A DNA stretch of 64,000 bases, from contig WGLY01000017.1 of NCBI GenBank assembly GCA_016125335.1, forward strand, positions 248,001 to 312,000. The letters are read 5' to 3'. This stretch comes from Frankiales bacterium (lineage in GTDB: Bacteria; Actinomycetota; Actinomycetes; S36-B12; CAIYMF01). Within the stretch, counting starts at the first letter, position 1, and each line of letters opens with the position of its first letter. The position numbers and the translations under genes are program-made. The notes under the pieces were generated by a model, which did not search any database, was not told the origin of the DNA, and saw only the letters and a list, made by a program, of their open reading frames with translations. Below, piece by piece: positions 54,319-64,000 of the stretch.

Positions 54319-54882
54319 TCAGGGGCGCTCGTCGAGGTCGTCGTCCGAGGCGACGTCGCCCACCTCCACGAGCACCGGGGCGTGCGTGGCGAGGTAGTCG
54401 CGCGCCCCGCGGTCGCCCGCGGCGCTCGCGGCCGCGCCCGCCCAGTGCGCGCGACCGAGCACCACCGGGTGGCCGCGCCGCCCGTCGTAGGTCGCGACCG
54501 CCAGCGCACGTGCGGGCGCGCCGTCGGCGGTGCCGGCCGCTCCCGCGAGCGCCCGCCGCACCGCCTCGGCCGTGAGGCCCGGGAGGTCCACGAGGGTGAC
54601 GGCCACGCGCTCGACCCCGTCGTGGCGAGCCACCGCGTCCAGCCCCACCCGCAGCGACGACCCCATGCCGGTGGCCCAGTCGTCGTTGCGCACAACCTGC
54701 GCGCCCGGCACCTCGCCGAGCCACGCGCCGAGCACCACCACCACCGGGTCGCAGCCGGCCTCGCGCAGCACCGCCACGGCACGGTCGACGAGCCGGACGC
54801 CGTCGAGCTCGTAGGGCGCCTTGGGTCCGCCGAAGCGCCGGCCCTCGCCGGCGGCGAGCACCAGACCCGCGGTCGCACCCAT
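54319..54882 (-). CDS. MobA/MocA-like nucleotidyltransferase
   Basis: A 187-residue NTP transferase. The nucleotide-binding loop is LVLAAGEGRRFGGPKAP near the N-terminus, followed by VVLGAWLGEVPGAQVV, VTLVDLPGLTAEAVRRAL and GHPVVLGRAHW. These fit MobA/MocA, which add GMP or CMP to molybdopterin. CO dehydrogenase carries molybdopterin cytosine dinucleotide, so a MocA role is favoured by context. ATG 54882. It sits 33 bases after the XdhC gene and before a 47-bp direct repeat. Confidence 0.85.
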   Translation of the reverse strand: MGATAGLVLAAGEGRRFGGPKAPYELDGVRLVDRAVAVLREAGCDPVVVVLGAWLGEVPGAQVVRNDDWATGMGSSLRVGLDAVARHDGVERVAVTLVDLPGLTAEAVRRALAGAAGTADGAPARALAVATYDGRRGHPVVLGRAHWAGAAASAAGDRGARDYLATHAPVLVEVGDVASDDDLDERP

Positions 54883-54914
54883 GACGGCGTCCCGGCGACC
54901 CGGCTGTCCCGTGC

Positions 54915-56021
54915 TCAGCGCGGGGCGCCCGCGTGGATGGGGCCGTCGGAGTGCGTGAGCCGCCCTCCGGTGCCGCCCCACCGCTCCTGCACGATCTCGG
55001 CGGCGATCGACACCGCGGTCTCCTCGGGCGTGCGGGCACCGAGGTCGAGGCCGATGGGCGAGTGGATGCGGGCCACCTCGGCGTCGGTCAGCCCGGCCTC
55101 CTTGAGCCGCACGAGCCGGTCCTCGTGCGTGCGCCGCGAGCCCATGGCCCCGATGTAGGCCGCCGGCGTGCCCACCGCCACCTTGAGCGCGGGGACGTCG
55201 AACTTCGGGTCGTGGGTGAGCACGCAGATGACGGTGCGCGAGTCGACCGGGGCCGAGGACAGCCAGCGGTGCGGCCAGTCGACGACGACCTCGTCGGCCT
55301 CCGGGAACCGCTTGCGCGTGGCGAAGACCTCGCGGGCGTCCACCACGGTGACGTGGAAGCCGAGCAGCTTGCCGGCCCGCGCGAGGGCGGCGGAGAAGTC
55401 GATCGCGCCGAAGACGTACATGCGCGGCGCCGGCGCGAACGAGGCCACGAACACCTCGAGCTCGTCACCGAGCCGCTCGCCGTCCGGCCCGTAGTGCAGG
55501 AACCCCGTGCGGCCGGACTCCAGCAGCCCGAGCACGTCCGCCCCCACGGTGTCGTCCAGCCGGGGGGTGCCGAGGCTCCCCTCCGTGCCCGAGGCGCGCA
55601 CCACGAGGTGGCGGCCCACGTGCGCCGGCCCGCGGACGACGACGGCCACGGCCACCGGCTCCTCGGCCGCGATGCTGCGGGAGATGCCGGGCAGCTCGGG
55701 CCAGCTCTGCGGCGTCACCTTCTCGACGAACACCTCGAGGATCCCGCCGCAGGTCAGGCCGACGGCGAAGGCGTCGTCGTCGCTGACGCCGTAGGTCTCG
55801 AACCGGCACTCCCCGGTCTCGAGGACCTCCTCGCCGAGGGTGAACAGGGCCCCCTCGACGCAGCCGCCGCTCACCGACCCGACCGCCTCGCCCCCCTCGG
55901 TGACCAGCATGGACGCGCCCGCGGGACGCGGGGCCGAGCGCCAGGTGCGCACCACGGTGGCGAGCGCGACGGCCTCGCCGCGCTCGTAGGCGGCCATCAG
56001 TGCCGGAAGGACCTCGCGCAC
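54915..56021 (-). CDS. XdhC/CoxI-family cofactor maturation protein
   Basis: A 368-residue full-length XdhC protein. The N-terminal part has SVSGGCVEGALF (Cys preserved) and LTCGGILEVFVE; the C-terminal Rossmann domain has AAYIGAMGSRRTHEDRL and PIGLDLGARTPEETAVSIAAEI. These proteins bind the molybdenum cofactor and mediate its sulfuration before insertion. GTG 56021 follows AGGAG. It is probably co-transcribed with the MobA-like gene 33 bases downstream, and is divergent from moaE. Confidence 0.9.
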   Translation of the reverse strand: MREVLPALMAAYERGEAVALATVVRTWRSAPRPAGASMLVTEGGEAVGSVSGGCVEGALFTLGEEVLETGECRFETYGVSDDDAFAVGLTCGGILEVFVEKVTPQSWPELPGISRSIAAEEPVAVAVVVRGPAHVGRHLVVRASGTEGSLGTPRLDDTVGADVLGLLESGRTGFLHYGPDGERLGDELEVFVASFAPAPRMYVFGAIDFSAALARAGKLLGFHVTVVDAREVFATRKRFPEADEVVVDWPHRWLSSAPVDSRTVICVLTHDPKFDVPALKVAVGTPAAYIGAMGSRRTHEDRLVRLKEAGLTDAEVARIHSPIGLDLGARTPEETAVSIAAEIVQERWGGTGGRLTHSDGPIHAGAPR

Positions 56022-56101
56022 GGCTGCTCCTGCTCACGAGTCGCGTCCGCCGTTCGGCAACCGCAGGCGCGGCGGCACGGCATCGGTCACATAATGCCTC
56101 C

Positions 56102-56524
56102 ATGACCGCTGTGCGTCGTGCCGACGTCGTGGACGCCCCCGTGAGCGTCCGCGACGTCGAGGAGCTCGTCGCCGGCCGCACGGCGGGCGCGGTGGTCACC
56201 TTCTCCGGCGACGTGCGCGACCACGACGACGGCCGGCACGTGCGGCACCTCGAGTACGAGGGCCACCCCACGGCCGCGGCGGTCATCGCCGAGGTCGCGC
56301 GCGAGGTGGCCGAGCGCCACGACGTGCTCGCGATCGCGGTGCTGCACCGGGTGGGGCTGCTCCAGGTGGGCGACGCCGCCCTGGTCGCGGCGGTCGCCGG
56401 CGTGCACCGCAAGGAGGCGTTCGCCGCGTGCGCCGACCTCGTCGACGAGGTCAAGCACCGGCTCCCGGTGTGGAAGCACCAGGTCTTCACCGACGGCAGC
56501 GACGAGTGGGTGAACTGCGCATGA
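56102..56524 (+). CDS. moaE: Molybdopterin synthase catalytic subunit
   Basis: A 140-residue subunit that, with MoaD, converts precursor Z into molybdopterin. Family landmarks are GAVVTFSGDVRDHD, EYEGHPTAA, VLHRVGLLQVGD and HRKEAFAACADLVDEVKHRLPVWKHQ with the catalytic lysine. The length is typical. ATG 56102 overlaps moaA by four bases. No moaD, moaC or moeA is within the window. Confidence 0.94.
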   Translation: MTAVRRADVVDAPVSVRDVEELVAGRTAGAVVTFSGDVRDHDDGRHVRHLEYEGHPTAAAVIAEVAREVAERHDVLAIAVLHRVGLLQVGDAALVAAVAGVHRKEAFAACADLVDEVKHRLPVWKHQVFTDGSDEWVNCA

Positions 56525-57534
56525 GCCCCGAGCCGCTGCTCGACACCTACGGCCGCGTGCACCGCGACATGCGCGTCTCCCTCACCGACCGGTGCAACCT
56601 GCGCTGCACCTACTGCATGCCGAACGACTTCGCCGACTTCCTGCCCGGGCCGTCGCTCCTGTCCACCGACGAGCTGATCGCCGTCCTCGACGTCGCCACC
56701 TCGCTCGGCATCACCGGCATCCGGCTCACCGGGGGCGAGCCGCTCCTGCGCGCCGACGTCGTGGACGTCGTGCGCCGCATCAACGGGCTCGAGCACCGGC
56801 CGGAGATCAGCGTCACCACCAACGGCCTCAAGCTCACGACCCTCGCGCGGCCGCTCGCCGACGCCGGTCTCCGCCGCGTCAACATCAGCCTCGACACGCT
56901 CGACCGCGAGCGCTTCCGTGCGATGACCTTCCGCGACCGGTTCGACGACGTCATCGCCGGCATCAAGGCGGCGCAGGACGCCGGCCTCGCGCCGGTCAAG
57001 GTCAACAGCGTGCTCATGCGCGACGTCAACGACGACGAGGCCCCCGCGCTGCTGCGGCGCGCGCTCGACGAGGGCTGGCGGCTGCGCTTCATCGAGCAGA
57101 TGCCCCTCGACCCGAGCGGCGTGTGGCTGCGCTCCACCATGGTGACCGCCGACGAGATCTTCGAGCGGCTCTCCGAGCACCACACCCTCACCCCGGTGCC
57201 GTCCCGTGGCTCCGCGCCGGCCGAGGAGTTCTACGTCGACGGCGGCCCCGCCACGGTCGGCATCATCGCGAGCGTCACGCGGCCGTTCTGCGCCGCGTGC
57301 GACCGCGTGCGGCTCACCGCCGACGGCCAGCTGCGCAACTGCCTGTTCGCCCGCGACGAGCTCGACCTGCGCACCGCGCTGCGCGACGAGACGCTCGCGG
57401 CCGACCCCGACGCGCTGCGCGCCGAGATCGAGCGCCGGCTGCGGCGCGTGATCGCCGACAAGCTGCCCGGCCACGGCATCAACGACATCGGGTTCATCCA
57501 GCCCAGCCGGCCGATGTCGGCCATCGGCGGCTGA
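56521..57534 (+). CDS. moaA: GTP 3',8-cyclase (MoaA)
   Basis: A 337-residue radical SAM enzyme that starts molybdenum cofactor synthesis from GTP. The N-terminal cluster motif is RCNLRCTYCMP, RLTGGEPLLR is the SAM segment, and the C-terminal cluster is CAACDRVRLTADGQLRNCLF. It ends with the essential Gly-Gly tail (AIGG). ATG 56521. With moaE it forms a two-gene unit; moaC must lie elsewhere. Confidence 0.96.
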   Translation: MSPEPLLDTYGRVHRDMRVSLTDRCNLRCTYCMPNDFADFLPGPSLLSTDELIAVLDVATSLGITGIRLTGGEPLLRADVVDVVRRINGLEHRPEISVTTNGLKLTTLARPLADAGLRRVNISLDTLDRERFRAMTFRDRFDDVIAGIKAAQDAGLAPVKVNSVLMRDVNDDEAPALLRRALDEGWRLRFIEQMPLDPSGVWLRSTMVTADEIFERLSEHHTLTPVPSRGSAPAEEFYVDGGPATVGIIASVTRPFCAACDRVRLTADGQLRNCLFARDELDLRTALRDETLAADPDALRAEIERRLRRVIADKLPGHGINDIGFIQPSRPMSAIGG

Positions 57535-57719
57535 GCCCGCCCGCGGTTCTGCTCTGCGGGACGCCGCGGCTGCGCCGGTGCCGACGCCCGGCGCGCGACC
57601 AGCCGGGCGCTCCCGGTCCGGTGGCGGCCCGTGCCGCCGCGGTCTAGCGTCGCCCCCATCCCGACGACCGGTGCGCCGACCCCGGTCCGGCCCGACGACC
57701 CCTGCCTCGGAGCGCACCC

Positions 57720-58385
57720 ATGGAGTTGCAGAACTCGTTCGTCGTCCCGTCCGACATCGACACCGCCTGGACCACGCTCCAGGACGTCGAGGGCCTCGCC
57801 CCGTGCATGCCCGGCGCGACGCTCACCTCGCACGAGGGCGACGACATGACCGGCAACGTCAAGGTGCGCCTCGGACCGGTGGCCATGACCTTCGCCGGCC
57901 AGGCGCACTTCGTCAGCCGCGACGAGGCCAGCCACACGCTGGTGATCGAGGGGTCGGGCAAGGAGACCAAGGGCACCGGCACGGCCAAGGGCACCGTCAC
58001 GGCGGTGCTGGTGGCCGAGGCCCCGGACCGCACCCGGGTCGACATCACCACGGAGTTCTCCATCACCGGCAAGGCGGCGCAGTTCGGCCGAGGCGTGATG
58101 CAGGACGTCGCGGGCCGCATCGTCGACCAGTTCGCCGACAACCTGGCCGCCACGATGGGCGGCGGGGCCGGCGAGCCCGAGGCCGCGGCCCCGGCCGCCG
58201 AGGGGGCCGAGGGCGGCCAACCGGCCGCGCCCGCGCCCGTCGCCGCGCCGCCGCGCCCCCATGCCGACGAGGCGATCGACCTGCTCGGCACCGCCGGCGC
58301 CCCGGTCCTCAAGCGCGCGATCCCGGTCGTGATCGGCGTGGCCGTCGTGGTGGGCGTGATCATCTGGATCGTCCGACGTCGCTGA
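57720..58385 (+). CDS. coxG: CoxG-like SRPBCC membrane-anchor protein
   Basis: A 221-residue protein. The SRPBCC/CoxG domain occupies about residues 1-150 (NSFVVPSDIDTAWTTLQDVE, PCMPGATLTS, GQAHFVSRDE). An Ala/Pro-rich linker leads to a C-terminal TM helix (about 199-217, AIPVVIGVAVVVGVIIWIV) with an RRR end. In Oligotropha-type systems CoxG tethers CO dehydrogenase to the membrane, which suits this position directly before coxMSL. ATG 57720. Confidence 0.9.
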   Translation: MELQNSFVVPSDIDTAWTTLQDVEGLAPCMPGATLTSHEGDDMTGNVKVRLGPVAMTFAGQAHFVSRDEASHTLVIEGSGKETKGTGTAKGTVTAVLVAEAPDRTRVDITTEFSITGKAAQFGRGVMQDVAGRIVDQFADNLAATMGGGAGEPEAAAPAAEGAEGGQPAAPAPVAAPPRPHADEAIDLLGTAGAPVLKRAIPVVIGVAVVVGVIIWIVRRR

Positions 58386-58453
58386 TTCCCCCAATTCGCC
58401 CCGCGACGGTCGTGGCCTGACGGACACTGGCGCGGCGGGCACCCGGGGGCGGT

Positions 58454-58470
58454 CGTGTTCGTCGAACACG
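58454..58470. promoter_or_regulatory. Perfect 17-bp palindrome before coxMSL
   Basis: CGTGTTCG-T-CGAACACG, 105 bases before the coxM ATG and 69 bases after the coxG stop. It is a good candidate operator for the CO dehydrogenase operon. Confidence 0.6.
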
Positions 58471-58491
58471 TCACGGAGCTCCGCAGGCACG

Positions 58492-58543
58492 GAGCACACG
58501 CACTGAGCACACGCACCGAGCACACGCACCGAGCACATGCACC
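58492..58543. repeat. 13-bp x 4 tandem repeat before coxMSL
   Basis: Four adjacent copies of GAGCACACGCACC (first ends T, fourth has ATGC for ACGC) between the palindrome and coxM. Thirteen is not a multiple of three, and the stretch lies outside any gene. It is a likely regulatory or slippage-prone region. Confidence 0.9.
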
Positions 58544-58574
58544 GAGACCGACGTCGTTCTCGAGAGGTGATGGC

Positions 58575-59444
58575 ATGCAGACCCCCGCCCCCGTCGACTA
58601 CGCGAAGGCGACCTCGGTCGCCGACGCCCTGGCCAAGCTCGCCGCGCTGGGGGAGGAGGCACGTGCTCTCGCCGGCGGCCACAGCCTGCTGCCGATGATG
58701 AAGCTGCGCCTGGCCCGGCCGGACGCGCTGGTCGACATCAACGACATCCCGGAGCTGGCCGGGGTCCGCGTGGAGGGCAGCGAGATCGTCGTCGGCGCCA
58801 TGACGCGCCACCGCGACGTGCTCGACTCCGACATCCTCTCGGAGCACTACCCGGTCTTCCGCGAGGCGGAGCACCTCATCGCGGACCCCATCGTGCGCAA
58901 CCGCGGCACGATCGGCGGCTCGCTGTGCCAGGCGGACCCGGCGTCGGACATGTCGGCCGTGGCCAGCGCCCTGCGCGCCACGGCGGTGATCACCGGGCCG
59001 GGCGGCACCCGCACCGTGCCGGCGCGCGAGTTCCACCTCGGCCCCTACGAGACCGTGGTGGGCCCCGGCGAGCTGCTCACCGAGCTGCGCTACCCGATCC
59101 GGCCGGGCGCGGGCTCCGCGTACGAGAAGGTCGAGCGCCGCGCCGGCGACTGGGGCGTCGCCACGGCCGGGGTGTACGTCGTGGTCGCCGACGGCGTGGT
59201 GAGCGACTGCGGCATCGGCCTGGCCGCGGTGGGCGCCACGCACTTCTGCTCGCCCGAGGGCGAGGCGGCGCTCACCGGCCAGGCACCCACCGAGGAGAAC
59301 CTCGCCGCCGCGGCGCGCGCCACGGCCGACTCGGTCGAGCCCAGCGCCGACCAGCGCGGGCCGGTCGACTACAAGAAGCACCTCGCCTACGAGCTGACCC
59401 TCCGCGCGCTGCGGCGCGCCGCCGCCGCGAGCCAGGGAGCCTGA
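58575..59444 (+). CDS. coxM: Carbon monoxide dehydrogenase medium subunit (form I)
   Basis: A 289-residue FAD subunit. FAD motifs are [14 protein letters not shown] (about 33-46) and [18 protein letters not shown] (about 110-127); the C-terminal CO_deh_flav_C domain ends near residue 280. ATG 58575 follows AGAGGTGA; the upstream open frame is the tandem-repeat region and is not coding. It opens the coxM-coxS-coxL order that is typical of form I CO dehydrogenase, with one base to coxS. Confidence 0.95.
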   Translation: MQTPAPVDYAKATSVADALAKLAALGEEARALAGGHSLLPMMKLRLARPDALVDINDIPELAGVRVEGSEIVVGAMTRHRDVLDSDILSEHYPVFREAEHLIADPIVRNRGTIGGSLCQADPASDMSAVASALRATAVITGPGGTRTVPAREFHLGPYETVVGPGELLTELRYPIRPGAGSAYEKVERRAGDWGVATAGVYVVVADGVVSDCGIGLAAVGATHFCSPEGEAALTGQAPTEENLAAAARATADSVEPSADQRGPVDYKKHLAYELTLRALRRAAAASQGA

Positions 59445-59445
59445 C

Positions 59446-59927
59446 ATGCAGGTCACGATCACCGTCAACGGGACCGAGCACTCCCGCGACATCGAGCCGC
59501 GCATGCTGCTCGTGCACTTCCTGCGCGACGAGCTCGGGCTGCGCGGCACCCACTGGGGCTGCGACACCAGCAACTGCGGCGCCTGCACGGTCACCGTCGA
59601 CGGCGACACCGTGAAGAGCTGCACGATGCTCGCCGTGCAGGCCGACGGGAAGTCGGTCGGCACCGTGGAGGGCCTCGCCGCCGGCGGCGAGCTCGACCCC
59701 GTGCAGACCGGGTTCATGGAGTGCCACGGCCTCCAGTGCGGCTACTGCACGCCCGGGATGATGATGCAGGCCCGCTGGCTGCTCGACCGCAACCCGCACC
59801 CCACCGAGGCGGAGATCCGCGAGGGCATCTCCGGCAACATCTGCCGCTGCACCGGCTACAAGAACATCGTCGCGGCGATCCAGAACGCCGCGGACCACCC
59901 GGCCCAGACGTCGAGCGAGGTGACCGC

Positions 59928-59931
<4 letters not shown>
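59446..59931 (+). CDS. coxS: Carbon monoxide dehydrogenase small subunit (form I)
   Basis: A 161-residue subunit with two [2Fe-2S] clusters: the first by [11 protein letters not shown] and KSC, the second by CGYCTPGM and CRCTGY. It carries electrons from molybdenum to the flavin subunit. ATG 59446; its stop overlaps coxL by four bases (ATGA). Confidence 0.95.
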
Positions 59932-62321
<2,390 letters not shown>

Positions 62322-62324
62322 CCC

Positions 62325-63254
62325 ATGACCGTCCCGGCGCTGCACGAACGGGCCGACTCGCTGCGGGCGAGCCGGGTCCCGTTCGTGCACGCCCGGGTCG
62401 TGCTGGCCGAGCGGCCGACCTCGGCCAAGCCCGGCGACGAGGCGCTCGTCACCTCGGACGGCACGATCGACGGGTTCGTCGGCGGCCAGTGCGCCGAGTC
62501 CACCGTGCGCACGCAGGCGCTCGCGCTGCTCGCCTCGGGCGACTCCATGCTGCTGCGGATCTCGCCGGACCCGGAGGAGGCGCAGCCGGGCAAGACCGTG
62601 GTGGTCAACCCGTGCCTGTCCGGCGGCACGCTGGAGATCTTCCTCGAGCCCGTGCTGCCGCCGCCGCTGGTGGCCGTGCTCGGCGACAGCCCGATCGCCC
62701 GCGCGCTCCGCGACGTGGCGGCCGCGCTCGGCTACGAGGTGGCGGCGTACGACGACGCCGACCTCTCGGCCGCGGACGCCCTGCTCGTCGCCACCCACGG
62801 CAAGCGCGAGGAGGAGACCCTCGAGGCGGCCGTGCGCGCCGGCGTCCCCTACGTCGGGCTCATCGGCAGCCGCAAGCGCGGCGGCGCCGTGGTCGCCTCG
62901 CTCGACCTCGACGCGGAGGAGAAGGCGCGGATCCGCACCCCGGCGGGGCTCGACATCGGGGCGCGCACCCCGGCCGAGATCGCGCTCTCGGTGCTCGCGC
63001 AGATGGTGGCGGAGCGGCCACGGGTGCCGCGCGCCCCGGCCGACCCGCACCACGCACCGGGCGAGCCGCCGGTGACCAGCTTCGGCGTGCTCACCCTCGA
63101 GGCGCAGACCGCGATCGACCCGGTGTGCGGCATGACGGTGACCATCACCGACGACGCCCTCCACGCCGACGTCGACGGCGAGCGCGTGTGGTTCTGCTGC
63201 CCCGGCTGCCGGCGCGCCTTCCTCGCGGATCCCGGGAAGTACCCGCGCTCGTGA
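62325..63254 (+). CDS. XdhC/CoxF-like maturation protein fused to a YHS domain
   Basis: A 309-residue protein. The XdhC-like part has DGFVGGQCAEST and NPCLSGGTLEIFLEP (the CoxF form of the two Cys motifs) and a Rossmann half with YVGLIGSRKRGGAV and PAGLDIGARTPAEIAL. From residue 263 to the end a YHS domain follows, with Cys in DPVCGM and FCCPGC, a small metal-binding module. The fusion suggests handling of copper or sulfur during active-site assembly. ATG 62325, three bases after coxL; it overlaps the next gene (GTGA). Confidence 0.9.
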   Translation: MTVPALHERADSLRASRVPFVHARVVLAERPTSAKPGDEALVTSDGTIDGFVGGQCAESTVRTQALALLASGDSMLLRISPDPEEAQPGKTVVVNPCLSGGTLEIFLEPVLPPPLVAVLGDSPIARALRDVAAALGYEVAAYDDADLSAADALLVATHGKREEETLEAAVRAGVPYVGLIGSRKRGGAVVASLDLDAEEKARIRTPAGLDIGARTPAEIALSVLAQMVAERPRVPRAPADPHHAPGEPPVTSFGVLTLEAQTAIDPVCGMTVTITDDALHADVDGERVWFCCPGCRRAFLADPGKYPRS

Positions 63255-64000
63255 GCCTCGCCGAGCTGGTCCCTGACACCGCCACCCTCACGAAGCGACT
63301 CGCCGACGTCGGCTACCTCGCCGACCCGGGGCTCGCCACGGCGCTGTTCTGCGCCGTGCGGCTGCCGCAGCCGCTGCTGCTCGAGGGCGAGGCCGGCGTC
63401 GGCAAGACCCAGGCGGCCAAGGCGCTCGCCGAGCTGCTCGACACCCCGCTGATCCGGCTCCAGTGCTTCGAGGGGATCGACGCCGCGGAGGCGCTCTACG
63501 AGTGGAACTACCCGCGCCAGCTGCTCGGGATCCGGCTGGCCGAGGCGCGCGGCGACGACCTCGCGGAGGAGTCGCTGTTCGGCGAGAGCTACCTGATCCG
63601 GCGGCCGCTGCTCGAGGCGCTCGAGCACCCGGGGCCACGGCCGGCGGTGCTGCTCATCGACGAGGTCGACCGCGCCGACGAGGAGTTCGAGGCGTTCCTG
63701 TTCGAGCTGCTCGCCGAGTCGACCGTGACCATCCCGGAGATCGGCACGCTCACCGCGACGCACCCGCCGATCGTGATCCTCACCTCCAACCGCACGCGCG
63801 ACCTGCACGACGCGCTCAAGCGCCGCTGCCTCTACCACTGGATCGACTACCCGCCGCTCGCGCAGGCCGTCGCCATCGTGCGCGCGCGGGTGCCCGAGGC
63901 GAGCGAGGCCCTCGCGACCCAGGTGGCCGGCGCGGTGGCCCGCCTGCGCACCCTCGACATCCAGAAGCCGCCCGGCGTCGCCGAGGCGATCGACTGGGTG
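63251..64000 (+). CDS. coxD: MoxR-type AAA+ ATPase, CoxD-like (3' truncated by window)
   Basis: The frame is open to the end of the window, 250 codons. Walker A is GEAGVGKT (46-53), Walker B VLLIDEVDR (133-141) and an arginine-rich SNRTRDLHDALKRRC sensor segment. Position directly after coxF and the MoxR fold identify it as CoxD, the chaperone that helps install the Cu-S-Mo centre. GTG 63251 overlaps the previous stop. A CoxE-type VWA partner probably follows outside the window. Confidence 0.9.
   Translation, partial: MSLAELVPDTATLTKRLADVGYLADPGLATALFCAVRLPQPLLLEGEAGVGKTQAAKALAELLDTPLIRLQCFEGIDAAEALYEWNYPRQLLGIRLAEARGDDLAEESLFGESYLIRRPLLEALEHPGPRPAVLLIDEVDRADEEFEAFLFELLAESTVTIPEIGTLTATHPPIVILTSNRTRDLHDALKRRCLYHWIDYPPLAQAVAIVRARVPEASEALATQVAGAVARLRTLDIQKPPGVAEAIDWV

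Noticed and set aside
58454..58470. Possible LexA/SOS box
   Set aside because: Gram-positive SOS boxes have GAAC to the left and GTTC to the right; here the order is GTTCG-T-CGAAC.
58492..58543. CRISPR-like array
   Set aside because: The 13-bp units are adjacent with no spacers, and no cas genes are nearby.
58455..58574. Earlier start for form I coxM
   Set aside because: The extension would be coded by the palindrome and the tandem repeat and has no homology; ATG 58575 has a ribosome site.

Overview
The window is a GC-rich bacterial chromosome segment. Many GTG starts, frequent GTGA/ATGA gene overlaps, a DUF2510-DUF805 membrane protein, a mycothiol-dependent-isomerase-like protein and actinobacterial-style Rhs and regulator families point to an aerobic actinomycete (Actinomycetota). 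The genus cannot be assigned from the sequence. No rRNA, tRNA or CRISPR array was recognised.

Left part (1-20.5 kb): the 3' end of a CydC-like ABC exporter gene; a small patch of poorly characterised genes, one apparently a truncated remnant; a DHA2-type MFS exporter; a FAD-linked oxidase divergent from a LysR regulator; a three-gene 2-oxoacid dehydrogenase operon (E1alpha, E1beta, E2); a beta-lactamase-fold serine hydrolase; a DUF805 protein; a DinB/mycothiol-type protein; a malonyl-CoA-synthetase-like ligase; a nitrilase-family amidase; a thioredoxin-NHL protein; and an AI-2E family transporter.

Accessory island (20.6-29.0 kb): a 2151-residue secreted Rhs protein with a C-terminal HNH-like toxin cassette, a DUF2019/HEAT-like candidate immunity gene overlapping it by four bases, and an IS3-family element inserted three bases after the immunity gene. 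Base composition and codon choice here differ from the flanks.

Middle (29-45.6 kb), mostly housekeeping: an alpha/beta-hydrolase membrane protein, an MFS/MarR pair with a palindromic operator, threonylcarbamoyl-AMP synthase, a GyrI-like protein, an acyl-CoA dehydrogenase behind two tandem TetR-type palindromes, an ABC exporter with a divergent MarR/GbsR-like regulator, RsgA, a YdeP/FdhF-type molybdopterin oxidoreductase, an HD-GYP protein and a ferredoxin-reductase-like flavoprotein.

Right part (45.8-64 kb): a molybdenum hydroxylase region. It holds a form II-type coxSLM cluster (active-site motif AYRGAGR) and a true form I coxMSL cluster (AYACSFR), the latter the signature of aerobic CO dehydrogenase. 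Between and around them lie modABC (molybdate uptake), a TOBE-domain regulator, a MobA-like nucleotidyltransferase, moaE, moaA, coxG, three divergent XdhC/CoxF-type maturation proteins (one fused to a YHS domain) and a MoxR/CoxD ATPase running off the end. Together these could import molybdate, build and modify the cofactor, and mature CO dehydrogenase, which suggests trace CO oxidation as an energy supplement.

The most interesting non-coding signal is a family of about 60-bp palindromes, three close copies and one covarying copy, each lying at the 3' end of a gene. Also notable are a 13-bp x 4 tandem repeat and a 17-bp perfect palindrome just upstream of coxMSL.
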